A DNA stretch of 64,000 nt from Liolophura sinensis (Eukaryota > Mollusca > Polyplacophora > Chitonida > Chitonidae). A model generated the notes under the pieces. That model did not search any database. It had not been told where the DNA came from and saw nothing but the letters and a program-made list of their open reading frames with translations. The stretch is from assembly GCF_032854445.1 (NCBI RefSeq), contig NC_088303.1, positions 28,253,265-28,317,264 on the forward strand, written 5' to 3'. Of this stretch, positions 26,118 through 38,462 are shown in pieces; the stretch's first letter is position 1; each line of letters opens with the position of its first letter. The translations under genes and the position numbers were made by a program.

Positions 26118-27291
26118 CTATCAACCAAACATGCACAAGTACTAGTCACTCACAAGTAATTTATAGCTAGAAGCTAATTACAAAATCCAGACAGTCTCAG
26201 ACATTTATGCCATATTGCTGAATACATATAACTGGTGAATAGGATGCTCCTTCTGGAAAATTGGACAACATCTTCGAACTTCCAGCTAACCACTGGAAAT
26301 GTTAAATCAAATACTTGCAGAACCCGTAACCAATAGTACAGCATTTGGATTCCAACCCCTGTTTGCAAATCATTAAAAGGGTGAAAAGAACAAGATTTTC
26401 AGCTTAATACTCAATGCCATGGACATCTCACTTTCAGGAAATGGATACAGAGAAACTCCAACAGCAAATCTATTTTTACTAAGTACGTGTTCCGGTGAAG
26501 AGGACAAAAAATGAAGAGTTTCCAAATGGAGAGAAATGATTTTCATCCCACAGAAAATCAAGTTCAAACTGCATTTCAGACAGGCATTGGTTGATCAACA
26601 AGGAGTGTGTTTGGATTTTTCTCCAGAAGAACAAAACCTGACCAAGCCCTAAATTGCTCACTTCCTGCAAATCTCCTTATAACTCTGGGAATTCTTGGAA
26701 AATGTCAATAATGACTGAGTGAGCCGCGAAAACGCAATGTACATGCACTTCACACAGAGCTGCCTCACTTTCTCTCATTCTACCCCTGAGTTACAAGAAC
26801 ATACATGTAACCTGAAGTGCAACAATGCAAGACTACACATGCTTCAACTGAAACTGCGTTCTTTTCTCCAGGTGTAATAAAAAAACATTATCTGGTACAG
26901 GCATATATCTGGTACAGTACATATATTTGTCAATCAATAAAAAGCTAGTGAACACATGTATTTAAGATATCTGTTTGGTATGGTGGATCAAACTGAAAAT
27001 GTTTAGGGAAGTTTCAGGGAAGGAGACAATTTAATAATGGATTATTTCGGTAAGGGGGGGGGGGGGGGCGCTAGGGTGAGGTTGACTAACAGTTATCCTT
27101 GTAAATCGTCTTATTACCACTGCTAATTATCCCATCACAGCATGTATGAATACCACAACCTCATGTGAGAAAAGGAATCTGGGCTGCATTCCACATACAT
27201 GTACATGTAATAGTAACATCTATGTCACGTACACGTGTATATGTAACAGTAGCAGCTTTCCAGTGCTTATACCAGCAGAAGCTAGCAGGAA

Positions 27292-27370
27292 TTTCCCTTT
27301 AGCTCAGTTGGTAGAGCGCTGGATTTCGGCTGCTGAGACCAGAGTTCAAATCTTGGAGTGATCCACGTAG
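27292..27370 (+). mobile_element. tRNA-like SINE head
   Basis: A clear A box (TTTAGCTCAGTTGGTAGAGC) is followed by a B-box-like GAGTTCAAATCTTGG. The would-be acceptor arms do not pair (TCCCTTT against GAGTGAT), so this is a SINE head or tRNA fossil rather than a tRNA gene. A similar B-box segment occurs at 39853-39880. Confidence 0.55.
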
Positions 27371-28992
27371 CGAAATCCTTCAACCATAACACATGTAATA
27401 ACACAGAATCCATGTACACATCCTAATGAGTATGAGATAAACGTGTACAAATGATGTAAAATGTATCTTGGTCATGCCAATACGTTCATCAGGCAACTGT
27501 ACATCCAACTGTGGTACACATGGTTGTCGGTCAAATATCTGCGTCACCTGTTTATGTTATTATGGCATTTCTTTGAAGTTGAAGATTACTCAAATTATTG
27601 ATGCTTATTATTTTAAGTTTTGTGTACTTTTTCTATGTAGGAGCATTCTATGCACAGTAATAGCCTCAAAAGTGAAATCCATATTGAGATCTCTTACCTC
27701 ATGTCTTATAACAATGAACCAAAACCAATACTGATTTTGTACCAGCATTGTCAGCGGGTAGCCTTTACGCTCTAGGTGTAGCTATTACCCTTATCTCGCC
27801 TCGAGCCCTTTGATCCCTTAATGAGGGCTGATCCAAATCAACAGACAACTAATGATCTATTGAGTGATCAAACACATGGGCCAAGGTTGTCATCCACACC
27901 AATGACAGGAGATCATACATTTCTTCCAGCTAATCCATTTCCCGACTTGTCAAGACACACCTTTTCGCATCAAAAATTCTTCAAATTGATTGTGTCACAT
28001 GAAAGGCTTTTGTTAGCCTTGACGAACATCAAAGAATTTACCTGCCATCTATGATCATCTTGTTCTATTTTCGTACCAAGTGTACGTACAGGAGCAGCAC
28101 ATCACAATTATGCCAAAGAAGTCAATCAAATCGTGGATCAGATATTCAGTGTGAAGACATCCGTCACGCACACCATGTGATAAGGTTTGTTGTCATGTCC
28201 GGAGAAGAAGGGCGAAGTTTGACGGTATGGGGAGGGTATGACTTTAGATAAGTTATCATAAGGGAAAGTTAATGACTGATCACAGTAAAGCGATAGCCAC
28301 ACAGTGATGAAGTCTTCTCACAGGGGACAATATGCCATCAGCGTCCTTGGAGTGCAAGAAACCTGAGCACCCTACAAGTCAAGGGATAGATGAAATATTG
28401 AGTCCTGTTTTCAATTTTGCTCCTGTCAGACTGGATATTAAACAAATGGAAGTGAACGCAAAAACCGCCTTAAGTATGCCAGTCTTAAAATGCAAACATC
28501 GATTTTGTGTCAACTTGGATTTTAAGAACCCTGGGACGGAAGGGACACCAGCTGTGAAAAAAGACAGATACCCCCTGGAGGCTTACACTACCACTGGCAG
28601 ATTAAAACATTTTCTTACCACTTACCTGATATGTAAGAATTGTGTATATCCTCTAAACACTAATTTGTTTTTCTTCAAAGCCGACAAAGCTTGTGCTGAT
28701 CAAGACTCATTACCTACATGTATACTGAAAAGTGAAATCCTGTGCACCTGTACCATAGAGAATCATTAATGAGGACGTAACCCAAATAAAAAATGTCTAC
28801 ATACCTGTAATTATAGAGGCACACCTGTTTTCTCACACAGGTGTTTATAGGCAGGTATATATACAATTTGTAGACTTGCCCTCTTTTGTGGGATCGTGCT
28901 GACAATTACAACATTCCTATATCTGTTATTGTAGTCTACCATTTGTTAAAGACCCTTTCCACCAATATGTGAAGCTCACATGACAGAAAGTC

Positions 28993-29118
28993 TGTTATTA
29001 ACTTGCCAAAGGATGGTGGTTTACTCCAGATTCCTCAATCAATTAAACTGGCTGCCATATTATAGATGAAAAATGCCCAAATATGGCGTTAAACTACAAT
29101 CAGATAAATAAATAACTG
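28993..29118 (+). mobile_element. SINE 3' portion related to the 59.3-kb family
   Basis: It contains GGTGGTTTACTCCAGATTCC, AACTGGCTGCCATATTATAG, AATATGGCGTTAAAC and the tail CAGATAAATAAATAA. The GTTTACTCC-type body also appears at 32468-32495. Confidence 0.55.
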
Positions 29119-30263
29119 TAAAAATAAATTTACGTAATCATATATAAAATTCTGCACTAAAACTCCAATGAAAAGCTAGATCAGCTACTTCTTCGGTGAT
29201 TTTTTTTTTTTATTTACTTCAAGTTTAACTGAAGCCAAAGATGAACTAGTGAGAACTGGATTCAACCATTTATGTGATGTTGTTGGTGAGTTCAAGGCTA
29301 CAGCATGTGATGGTCCCTTTGGGCACAAAGTGGGCCTGTACAGTCTGTAATTTGTGACTGATACAGTATGTAAAGTATAAAGTCTTTATCTGGTTGGTAG
29401 ATCGGACATAACCACAGCAAATATGAGCGAAAAATGTCCTGCTGTGAAAACCATCCTCAATACAGGTACAGAACATGCTACACCTCAAACAGCAAAGAGA
29501 ACTTTCCAACTTGGTAGTCTCTAGCAACATCCCTTTTACACCACTTAGCCAATGATGATGAAGAATAATTGTATATCATATAGACATGCACTGTACATGC
29601 ATATCATGTGCTTTAAAACTACTGGACATGTACAAATACCGATTTCCAAGGAAATGATAAACTACAATCCTACCATATGTGATCTCAAGTTAATTTCATT
29701 TAGATTTGAATTTGTCTGCACTTTAAAGGAATATCACACACATATAATGTTCATACGTGTATTATTACTGCATACTGAGAATTAAAGCTGATTTCTTCAG
29801 TGAAAATGGATAAAGATTTTACCCACGATGGCTGTATCAGTAGAATTAGTCTGGTAGAGAATGTACTACATCACCCAAGTACTGTTCATTAGGGGATATA
29901 TGTTGGAAATATCAAATATATTGCTCAATTTTGTCATTGCCAGGCTGAATGTCATTTAGAAACACCTCTTAGGCCTAACACATGTCGCCTGACAAACACT
30001 AGACCCTGGTGAAGAAAGGATGATAAAGGTCAAGCTGTTCTTCAGTGTCATTACCAATATCATTGTGAAGGGGATTCACTCTCCACCAGGACAAAATGAC
30101 GTTATGTATAATGCCAAGGGGTAAAGAAAGCTGAGAAATGAGACAAATAGCACAATTCCCTTGCCATTCTGAAGAAAATAATTTCCGCTTGTTTTTCAAC
30201 AGCAAAAGAATTCAGCCTCAAGTCAAATACAGCTGTTAGAGACTCGTCAGGCAAAGGCATCTT

Positions 30264-31470
30264 CCCACAGAAATACGGGTACATTTCATTCCCTCAAAAC
30301 ACCATGTTTATGCGAGACCAAGATGTCTTTGCAAAGAAATACCTGTACACATATCATTCCCTGAAAACATCATGTTTATGTTAGGCCAAGATGTCTTCAT
30401 ATACTTTTACTCACCATTCCCTGAGGACACCATGTTTGTCAGGCCAAGATCACTTCGCACAGAAATACCTATACATATATCATTCCCTGAAAACACCATG
30501 TTTATGTTAGGCCAAGATGTCTCCATATACCTTTACACATCATTCCCTGAAAACATCATGTTTATGTAAGACCAAGATGTCTTCCCACAGCAATACCTAT
30601 ACACATCACTCCCTGAAAACACCATGTTTATGTTAGGCCAAGATGTCTCCATATACCTATACACATCATTCCCTGAGAACACCATGTTTGTGTTAGGCCA
30701 AGATGTCTTCATATACCTTTACACATCATTCCCTGAGAACACCATGTTTGTCAGACCAAGATGTCTTTGCAAAGAAATACCTGTACACATATCATTCCCT
30801 GAAAACATCATGTTTATGTTATGTCTTCATATACTTTTACTCACCATTTCCTGAGAACACCATGTTTGTCAGGCCAAGATCACTTCGCACAGAAATACCT
30901 ATACACATCACTCCCTGAAAACACCATGTTTATGTGAGACCAAGATGTCTTCCCACAGCAATACCTATACACATCATTCCCTGAAAACACCATGTTTATG
31001 TGAGACCAAGATGTCTTTCCACAGCAATACCTATACACATCATTCCCTGAAAACACCATGTTTATGTGAGACCAAGATGTCTTCGCAAAGAAATACCTGA
31101 TGTACCAAGATGTCTTCATATACCTTTACACATCATTCCCTGAGAACACCATGTTTGTCAGGCCAAGATCACTTCGCACAGAAATACCTATACATATATC
31201 ATTCTCTGAAAACACCATGTTTATGTTAGGCCAAGATGTCTCCATATACTTTTACTCACCATTTCCTGAGAACACCATGTTTGTCAGGCCAAGATCACTT
31301 CGCACAGAAATACCTATACATATATCATTCCCTGAAAACATCATGTTTATGTAAGACCAAGATGTCTTCCCACAGCAATACCTATACACATCATTCCCTG
31401 AGAACACCATGTTTGTGTTAGGCCAAGATGTCTTCATATACCTTTACACATCATTTCCTGAGAACACCTC
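30264..31470. repeat. 60-67-bp minisatellite, about 18 copies
   Basis: Each unit contains CATTCCCTGAAAACACCATG-TTTATGT and CCAAGATGTCT. Three linker types are interspersed: CCCACAGCAATACCTATACA, CATATACCTTTACA and CGCACAGAAATACCTATACA. Their ordered alternation shows higher-order expansion. Open frames across the array exist on both strands (for example 30372-30569 plus, 30880-31119 minus) because the 60-bp units preserve frame. I treat them as non-coding. Confidence 0.95.
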
Positions 31471-32126
31471 AGAGAAAAACATCATCTTTACATTTTGGCC
31501 TTTGGCTTTACGCAAAACATTACTTCAATGTCTAAAAATAATAAAAAATGAAAAATCTCCTGAAAGCAGCCAGACTCAGACGCCCTATTGAATAACGTCA
31601 TTCCGTAAACACCAGACAAGACACCAGTCATGACACCTCATCTAATCATCACATATAGTCATACTGATAATCTTACTACCAGTTCTTTGGATCTGAATTA
31701 CAAGGCTATAAACACAAGTTTACATGTGTAGGTCTTATGTATGTCATAGTTAATTGTATAAAAAAAATTTAAAAAAATACCCCGAAAATAAATGTTGACT
31801 TGGCCTTGTCCTGGCGAAAAATCAACCAAAACAAAACAAAACAAAATTTATAAAACCTATGAACACAAGTTTGACAAGAATGAATAGCATATATGTATTG
31901 TGGCAAAACGCTCTCCCAAGGAGCTGAACGTATAGCCTACATGAGTCACTGCAATCACCAGCACACATCAGGTGTTCCATTCCAGTCTAGATGACAGGAA
32001 ACCGTCAAGATTCCATTGTCTCCTCCAATATTTGGCCTTGGTGATAAAAGGAGGACAGTTTTAACAGCGCAAGCATCATAATTTAGGTTTCCTGAAATTA
32101 ACACAAAGATAACTTGCTTTCCAACA

Positions 32127-32401
32127 ATATTTATTTATCTATTAATTTGATTTGTGTTTTACGCCGTACTCAAGAATATTTCACATATACGACGGCAGCC
32201 AGCATTATGGTGGGTGGAAACCAAGCAGAGCCCGAGGGAAAACCCATGGCCATCCGCAGGCTGCTGGCAGATCATTCCATGTGTGGCCGGAGAGGAAGCC
32301 CGCATGAGCTGGACTTGAACTCACAGCGACCGCATTGGTGAGAGACTCCTGGGTCATTATGCTGCGGTAGCGCGCTAACCAACTGAACCACGGAGGCCCC
32401 C
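32127..32401 (-). mobile_element. Nearly full-length SINE family A reference copy
   Basis: Read on the minus strand it starts GGGGGCCTCCGTGGTTCAGT, with A box TGGTTCAGTTGG and B box GAGTTCAAGTCC about 50 nt later. It then has a GC-rich body (TTTCCCTCGGGCTCTGC), the domain CACCATAATGCTGGCTGCC and GTGAAATATTCTTGAG, and ends in an A-rich tail of AAATA units. The structure is that of a tRNA-derived SINE with a conserved central domain, as in the MetaSINE or V-SINE superfamilies. Which superfamily applies is not settled from sequence alone. Confidence 0.9.
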
Positions 32402-32686
32402 TTTTCCAACAATACGACATGTGAATATTCGTGTGTCATATAAGGGAAAAGTCCATCAGTTATTAGCCTAAGACTGATGGTTTACTCCGGTTTCCTCACT
32501 GCCTTTAAAATAATTTGAATCATTATACATGTAATGTGTCGTCTGTTGCATGCATCAGCCTGACAGATGAATTAACTACTAATTTAAATTACAGAAAATC
32601 AAAGACACACTTAAATATCAAATCTGTAGAGGCAATTTTTGCCAAACTAAAGCATTTTCTAAAGCCAAAATTTTCAACAACATGTT

Positions 32687-32745
32687 TCTTCCTTTATCTA
32701 TTTGATTAATGTTCATTAACACCATATTGGAGAATATTTCAGTAT
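32687..32745 (-). mobile_element. SINE family A diverged 3' tip
   Basis: TTTATCTATTTGATTAATG and GGAGAATATTTCAGTATGA resemble the tail and 3' domain of family A, 290 bp from the full copy. Confidence 0.4.
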
Positions 32746-33099
32746 GAACACAGTCCAGTGTTAGTTTATAAGTTGAGGGGAGTGATTTATTCATTTACAT
32801 TTGTACAAATATTTTTATATACTGCTGTATATATTTGTGACAGCAGCCACAACAAGATTATCTGGAAATCAATTTGTAGCTTTATTAACATAAAAAAAAA
32901 AAACAACAGCAAAAAACAACAGCAAAAAACAAATCTGGGCCTCCAACTAATAAAAAAATGGAGATAAATCAAGAAAATATATTAGACATTCTTGTAACCC
33001 ACAAATGTAGATCTTAACTTAGAGGCTTGTACAAAGGGCAACAGGTAAGGATTCTTTGCTTCCTTGGATATAAATTATGTCATCTGAGTCACAAGGTCA

Positions 33100-33370
33100 T
33101 GAACACTGCAGAGTCAGCAATATCTCTGTCTTACAGCCAGGCAAACACTACAAGTTACCCGTCAACTCCCTTCCCCACCCGTTCGAAAAAAGAAAAGAAA
33201 ATCCAAGTAATTACCGGCTAGATCAGAAGACCAATATCTCATTATGCAAGGTTTCACCTCCTAGTCGTCGAGTAATTACAAGTGAAATGCTTGCAGCTTT
33301 GTATTGGCGACAACATTCTGCCCCCAATTAAATGAGGTGCCGCACAAACTTGCCAAGGTCGTTTTTCTTC
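33100..33370. promoter_or_regulatory. Candidate enhancer with paired GTAATTAC sites
   Basis: The perfect palindrome GTAATTAC occurs at 33207-33214 and 33272-33279, 65 bp apart. A CAATTAAAT lies at 33326-33334. The region is locally richer in GC and CpG (GTCGTCGAG, CCCGTTCG, GTGCCGC) than its surroundings and has no plausible open frame. TAATTA palindromes are classic homeodomain dimer sites. Enhancer function is an inference. Confidence 0.22.
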
Positions 33371-33724
33371 TTCAGGGAACAGATCTATACGATTTATGAT
33401 CAAGCCGTTTCTTTTGCAAGTGTAAATTGCAATTTCTGTTGCAGCTGGTATCTGTCATAAAATGAACAACTTTGCAGAAACAGCCCAAACACTTGAATTC
33501 ATGCAGTCCAGGCATGTCTATTAACTGTTATACACATGTATGTGTGTTAATACCGAGACCGTTAAATGCAGGGATATAAACTGATCCTTGACAGTGAAGA
33601 TAAAGTCAACCAACTGCGTGCCTCCCTTTTGGGCATCTCAAATGTTGTTGTTCTCAGAGGAACGTCTTTCTAATTTGAAATGACTCTTCAAAATTTCTTC
33701 TGTTTTTCACACCGCATATTTTCT

Positions 33725-33812
33725 GGTCTGTGTTCTATAAGGCGTTTGTCGTCATAGTATGACTGAAAAATCATTAAGTATACACTACATGAGACCTCAA
33801 CCATACATACAT
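33725..33812 (+). mobile_element. SINE family B-type 3' end
   Basis: ATAAGGCGTTTGTCGTCATAG and TATGACTGAAAAATCATTAA followed by CATACATACATA resemble the 3' end and simple tail of bivalve tRNA SINEs (TATGACTGAAAAATTGTTAA type, from memory). The head is absent. Confidence 0.5.
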
Positions 33813-34102
33813 ATTTTTGGATTAGGCATTGAAGATGAAGTTTTGAATCAGAAAGTTTGTGTCTGTATTTGACTGGAACCAGACAACTGGCGTACCAAAA
33901 GGGTCTCTCCCTTTACACACCGTATCCCTATATACTGCAGTCCCCCGTAATATGTAATGTTTCCAAGACATGTTAGCCAGAATCATCCTTTCAAAGCATA
34001 ATTAACTGAAGTATAAAACAGTGTCATACAGAAAGTATTTTGTGACTATGTTCACATATGTTTTGTCTTTTTTACCCTAAAATATACGGTACCATATTTT
34101 AC

Positions 34103-34294
34103 CACAGACTTGGTACAAAGATCCTCTAGCCAACAAATCCTGTGCCTCTGGCAGTAATCACACTGTGCATTCACTGGCACTTTCATGACAACAAACTGTA
34201 CCTCCGTGTCAGAAGAGCTGCAGAAAGTTGATCGAAAATTGGCACCCTTTTCCATGTGAGGGACAAACTGCTCTAGGCTTGCTGTAAACCATTT
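34103..34294 (-). CDS. Candidate 64-codon Cys-containing exon
   Basis: This minus-strand open frame extends past both ends of the proposed exon (34052-34333 is open) and looks coding in composition. Proposed boundaries are an acceptor after a pyrimidine stretch (GGCTTTCCTTTTATCTGGGGAG) and a moderate donor (CTGTG|GTAAAA), giving 192 nt in phase 0-0. The peptide begins KWFTASLEQFVPHMEKG. It contains five cysteines, including a QCDYCQRHRICW cluster, and ends near EDLCTKSV. The cysteine spacing suggests a disulphide-bonded extracellular domain or a small metal-binding fold. I do not recognise a family. Its phase fits the candidate exon 1.7 kb upstream at 35955-35983. An alternative donor downstream (TTTAGG|GTAAAA) would lengthen it. 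A chance open frame or a pseudogene fragment remains possible. Confidence 0.33.
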
Positions 34295-34966
34295 CTCCCC
34301 AGATAAAAGGAAAGCCGCATTAGCTACCACCATTGTTTATCTCCTATGGGAAATATCAGTTTGCACTTTACAACTAGATAAGTGATTTTGTTGCTTCCGT
34401 CTGGATATCCTGACTTAATCTAGAATGGGAGAGTCAAGGGAGACTCTTTGTTTCCGATCTGGTCGCAGTTGGTCTGTGGGTACGTAGCATGAACATATTA
34501 CTCTGGATTCCTAAAAGCACGTAAACATCTGATGAAATCATAAATCATCCAGAGACTATCACCAGAGAAACTGAATCTTAGAGCCTTACTGAGCACTGCT
34601 TATAGATAATTAACAAATGAAGGCATTCATCGAAAAACATACAGGATCTTCACATATGTACAAGTGCTGCACTGTATGTATCAGATATGACATTTGTATA
34701 CCACCGAAAAACCAAAACTGGATGTTCTGTGCTATTCACACAAACAAACACACCGATTCTAAAAGAAAAATGTAACAGAAATGAATGCAAACTGAGGCTT
34801 GTTGAATCACTCAGACTTATATGTACCATGAAGACATCAATATTAAGCCAGTGAAATTAAAATTGAATTTAAAATTTCAAATAACAAATACAAAACAAAT
34901 CACCAACATGTGTACATGTGTACATGTATTTAATAAAGGTTTGACCTGTGTTTTACCTAATATCGT

Positions 34967-35049
34967 TTCCTCCCACCATATTGCTGGCTGATATAGAAGT
35001 GAAATATTCTCGAACAGTGTAAAACTCCAGGCTAATAAATAAATAAATT
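34967..35049 (+). mobile_element. SINE family A 3' domain
   Basis: It runs from GTTTCCTCCCACCATATTGC through GTGAAATATTCTCGA to AATAAATAAATAAATT. Confidence 0.7.
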
Positions 35050-35060
35050 TACCTAATACG

Positions 35061-35112
35061 AACGAATGAATGATTATGGCGATATTTCAGCCACATCATG
35101 GCGAGAATATGT
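35061..35112 (-). mobile_element. SINE family B-type tail fragment
   Basis: GAATGAATGATTATGGCG and ATTTCAGCCACATCATGGCG parallel 51515-51592. On the minus strand this is a GGCTGAAAT-type 3' end with a CATT tail. Confidence 0.35.
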
Positions 35113-35954
35113 TTGAACTAGGCAACCATGTCAGTTTTTCATGAATCTGTATTCAATATATATGCTATACAAAATCAACATTGTGCAATTGATACATTTT
35201 CATTTCCAAAATGTGCTTCATTGCATACATATAAAAACATGTTGAACGGAATAGTGGCAGGTGAAAACTGCTAGTTGGAAGTGCTACTTTGTTGAAAAAG
35301 AAAAAAACCCCCAAAAGGTTAATTTTAATATTGTGCTGCTTAAATTGTACAGAAGTTTTACATGAGCATGTACATACTGTAGTCAACTGTACATGAAAAA
35401 GCAATGCGATCACACAATATAATGAACTTGAAATATGAATATTTATGATCTCAGATCAATCGTGTTGTCACCCACAGCCTAGATTAACGCAGTAAAAGGT
35501 GATTTTCTGAGTGTCTTTATGTTGACATTTGTGTTTTTATGTTCAACTGGCTTCTGACATTACCACCACTTTTTTTGGCCAACATGAAAAAATAGAGCAG
35601 CTTCATGGGGAGAGGAATTACTGCTCTTTGCGATATAATGCAAATGTTCGAAACGTTTGTGCAATAAAAGATAATTAAATGTCATAAAATACTACTTTTA
35701 AAACTTTTTTCTACTAGGATATCATCCTTTTTTCTGGAAAGATATCATCCACTTTTCTAGTGGAATATCATTTTTACCTTCCACACAATTTTAACACCAA
35801 AACACATTTATAAATAGAACTCTCAGGGTCAGAGGAAATGAGCGACTTAGGTGAGGGGTCAAATTTGAGGTCATTTCGCAGCGACCTGAGGAATAAAAGT
35901 TTAGAACTCACCTCCTATGCTCTATATCACTTCAGTCCCTAAATATACACTTAC

Positions 35955-35983
35955 CAGAAACTTCGCCTCTGGTGTAACATTTC
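35955..35983 (-). CDS. Candidate 29-nt microexon
   Basis: On the minus strand a reasonable acceptor (CTGTTATGCTCACAG) precedes 29 nt ending in a consensus donor (TTTCTG|GTAAGTG, 35949-35954). If it follows the 52221-52256 exon in phase 1, the first codon completes as glycine and the peptide reads NVTPEAKFL, ending in phase 0. NVT is a potential N-glycosylation sequon, which would fit an extracellular position. The phase-0 end matches the candidate exon at 34103-34294. All three frames are open over this short length, so the phase argument is permissive rather than strong. Confidence 0.3.
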
Positions 35984-36647
35984 CTGTGAGCATAACAGAT
36001 TTACGGCCATATTGACAAATATTTTGTCCCGGTCGCCACACATTAACCTGCTCATGATTTTCTTCTGTCACCAAGCCCAAGTCAAAATGTGACCTACAGC
36101 TTTATCTTGATTTTTGAATGTTTTTAATTTGACAACTTTTATCACAAATGTGTCGCTAACTAGCCCTGCGCCATCAATTTCCTTGGTGTCAGTTTTCCAG
36201 ACTTCTGGGAATAATTAACGAACAGTTTAACACCACTTATTCAGGTTTTAGTATCTCAATGAGGCTCTGCAAAAACACATGTAAGCAGTGAATGAAAAGA
36301 TAATATCATAATTCGTTGGTATATTTTACGGTGATGAAATCTGATGTTTTGTAAGGGATATGTACAATTGGGGAGAGAAAAAAGTTGAGGTGCTGACATC
36401 TAAGTCAAGTTTAGAATGTACAGCTGTCAGCACTGAGGAAAACTTGAGTTTGGCAAGTCAAACCAAAGGCACCGAGAGAGTAAAACTAGAGCAGTGATGA
36501 CAGCATGATAGATGGCAAATCACCACACATAACCAGTGAAATTCAGCCTCTTGTCACTTTACCTCATTAAACAATTAAACTGTTCATGTAAATGCTTAAG
36601 CAACTTATGCCCCACCCTAGTACAATAACATATGACTTTATACACAG

Positions 36648-36795
36648 AATTACTTGAGGGATTGCCCTGGACTCTGCCCGGTTTTCTCCCACTATAAGGT
36701 TGGCTGTCGTGGTATAAGTGAAATATTCTTGAGTGAGCTTCAAAATAAGTTATATTAGTCCCAGGTATGGCATAAAACACCAATCAAATAAATAA
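36648..36795 (+). mobile_element. SINE family A 3' half with a ~30-bp insertion
   Basis: The sequence from CCTGGACTCTGCCCGG to ATATTCTTGAGT is intact. About 30 foreign bases (starting GAGCTTCAAAATAAG) interrupt it before GTATGGCATAAAACACCAAT and the AAATA tail. The repeated AGT/AG at the junction may mark a small duplication. Confidence 0.75.
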
Positions 36796-38462
36796 AATAC
36801 ATGTGTAGGTAAAAAAAAAAAAAAGTGATGTGAACAAGAATTGCTGAAAATGCTGTGTTGTCAACACATTTAATAAACATTTATAAATGAGGATGTTTGT
36901 CTAGGGCAGACTTCTGCTTAATGCATGTATACAATATAAAGGACTCAAAAAATACCAAAACTGTCTCCAGTCTGATTTCACTGTACAGTTCTTTGACTGT
37001 TCAGAATTATGTTTTCAAGAATTTTACCCATAATGTCATGCTTGTGTTACCCAGACAGTACGATGTTGTTAATGCCTTGTATTTTCTGCATAGATGGTAT
37101 CTGGCAGATTGTCAAAAAATGTACAAGTAGTCGTCAACTTGGACTTAAATTTAAACAGAATTTTGTTCGGTTTTAACAAAACCAGGGTGACATAATCCTG
37201 GCTATCTGATGAAATTCAGTAACTTGTGAACACTGGAATCTTTAAAAGAAGAGGGAAATAAACTTCATTTCCACTCACAAATTACATTGTTTAGGATATC
37301 AACAGAAAAATGTTTACAGCAGCTTCGTCCCAAAGGACAACTGATCAGAACAAAAGTCAGGTCAAAGAACAGCTGTTATCATTCATGAACTTTGATTAAA
37401 TCACATGCTGTGTGTTTGCTATTAATTCATTACTTACAATTTCATCATAATAGAATTATTTTGGGGCATGATCTTGCTATAAAAAAAACACAAAAATCAT
37501 ATTATAGCCTGAAGAAAATAAACAGGCCGATAAATATTTCAAACTTTTGATGTAAGATGTTAATAATAAAAAGCCTGAGAATCATAAAGCTTTTTCATTT
37601 CTCTGAACGGTATAAATAATTGGAACATCAATATTTCATATTTTTGGACGAAACAGCAAGTGCTACCTTTTCCACAGAAAAACTGATGAAACGACATTTT
37701 GATTTTTTTTTTTGTTAGACCAACTGAAAGTGATTTATACAGAATAAAGCATTTCTTAGCGTCTCCATGTGGAAATCGCTTTTAATGTCTCTAGAAATTA
37801 ATCATTTACAATTGAAAGGGAGAGAAACTGTCTCTAACATATTGCACCTTATATTATCCATCACTGTTTGCGATGAATAGGCCGGCTTTTCAAGGAATGA
37901 ACTGCCGACCTGTGAGAACAATTAAAGCGCAGACGGCAGAATTGCCCTTATAGTTACAGGTATCATTTCTCTACAATCACCCAAACTTCGCTACCGTTTC
38001 ATAAATAATGAAAACAAAATAAATATGCACACTAAAAAAAAAAAAAAATATCCTAAACTATGGAAAAAGACAAAGATCATAATATAAGTGTTAATAAGAC
38101 TCAATAATAAAGTGATCAGTGAGGGCTTGCTAATCAAATGTTTGCTGCACATTTATCGAATAAAATCTAATATACATTCAACAGGATAAATTCATAGTCA
38201 TGAATGTCCTCCTGACATAAATGGTGTGCTCCTGAATAAAAGAGTAATGCCTACAACAGATTTTCTGAAGTTGTCTTTGGAGCCAGGATTCGAATCATCT
38301 TAAAGGCTCTTAAGAAATTGTTGGGGAAGAATGGTTTGAGGGACTGACTAAAGTATAATTTTCAGCTTAACAGGGCAAATGTTAGTTTCTGACAGGAATT
38401 GATGGAGAAATTCAAATGGATGTTATACATTCATATTAAAAGCAATGGGTTCTTCACAGTGG

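Larger units (their letters stand above)
22512..27291. other. Presumed intron, mostly featureless
   Basis: Holds a 32-bp imperfect palindrome at 23778-23809, a possible B-box relic at 23630-23646 (AGGTTCAAATCC), the repeat at 25880 and a G14-16 run at about 27054-27069. No exon with paired splice sites was found. Confidence 0.4.

Noticed and set aside
27299-27370. tRNA gene on the plus strand
   Set aside because: A and B boxes are present but there is no complementary acceptor stem.
28332-28769. 145-codon plus-strand frame
   Set aside because: No recognisable domain, low-complexity end, and no splice or start context; judged a chance open frame, although it is the longest non-repeat frame.
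30372-31591. Several 60-85-codon frames on both strands
   Set aside because: They are translations of the minisatellite; starts and ends fall at random units and both strands are open.
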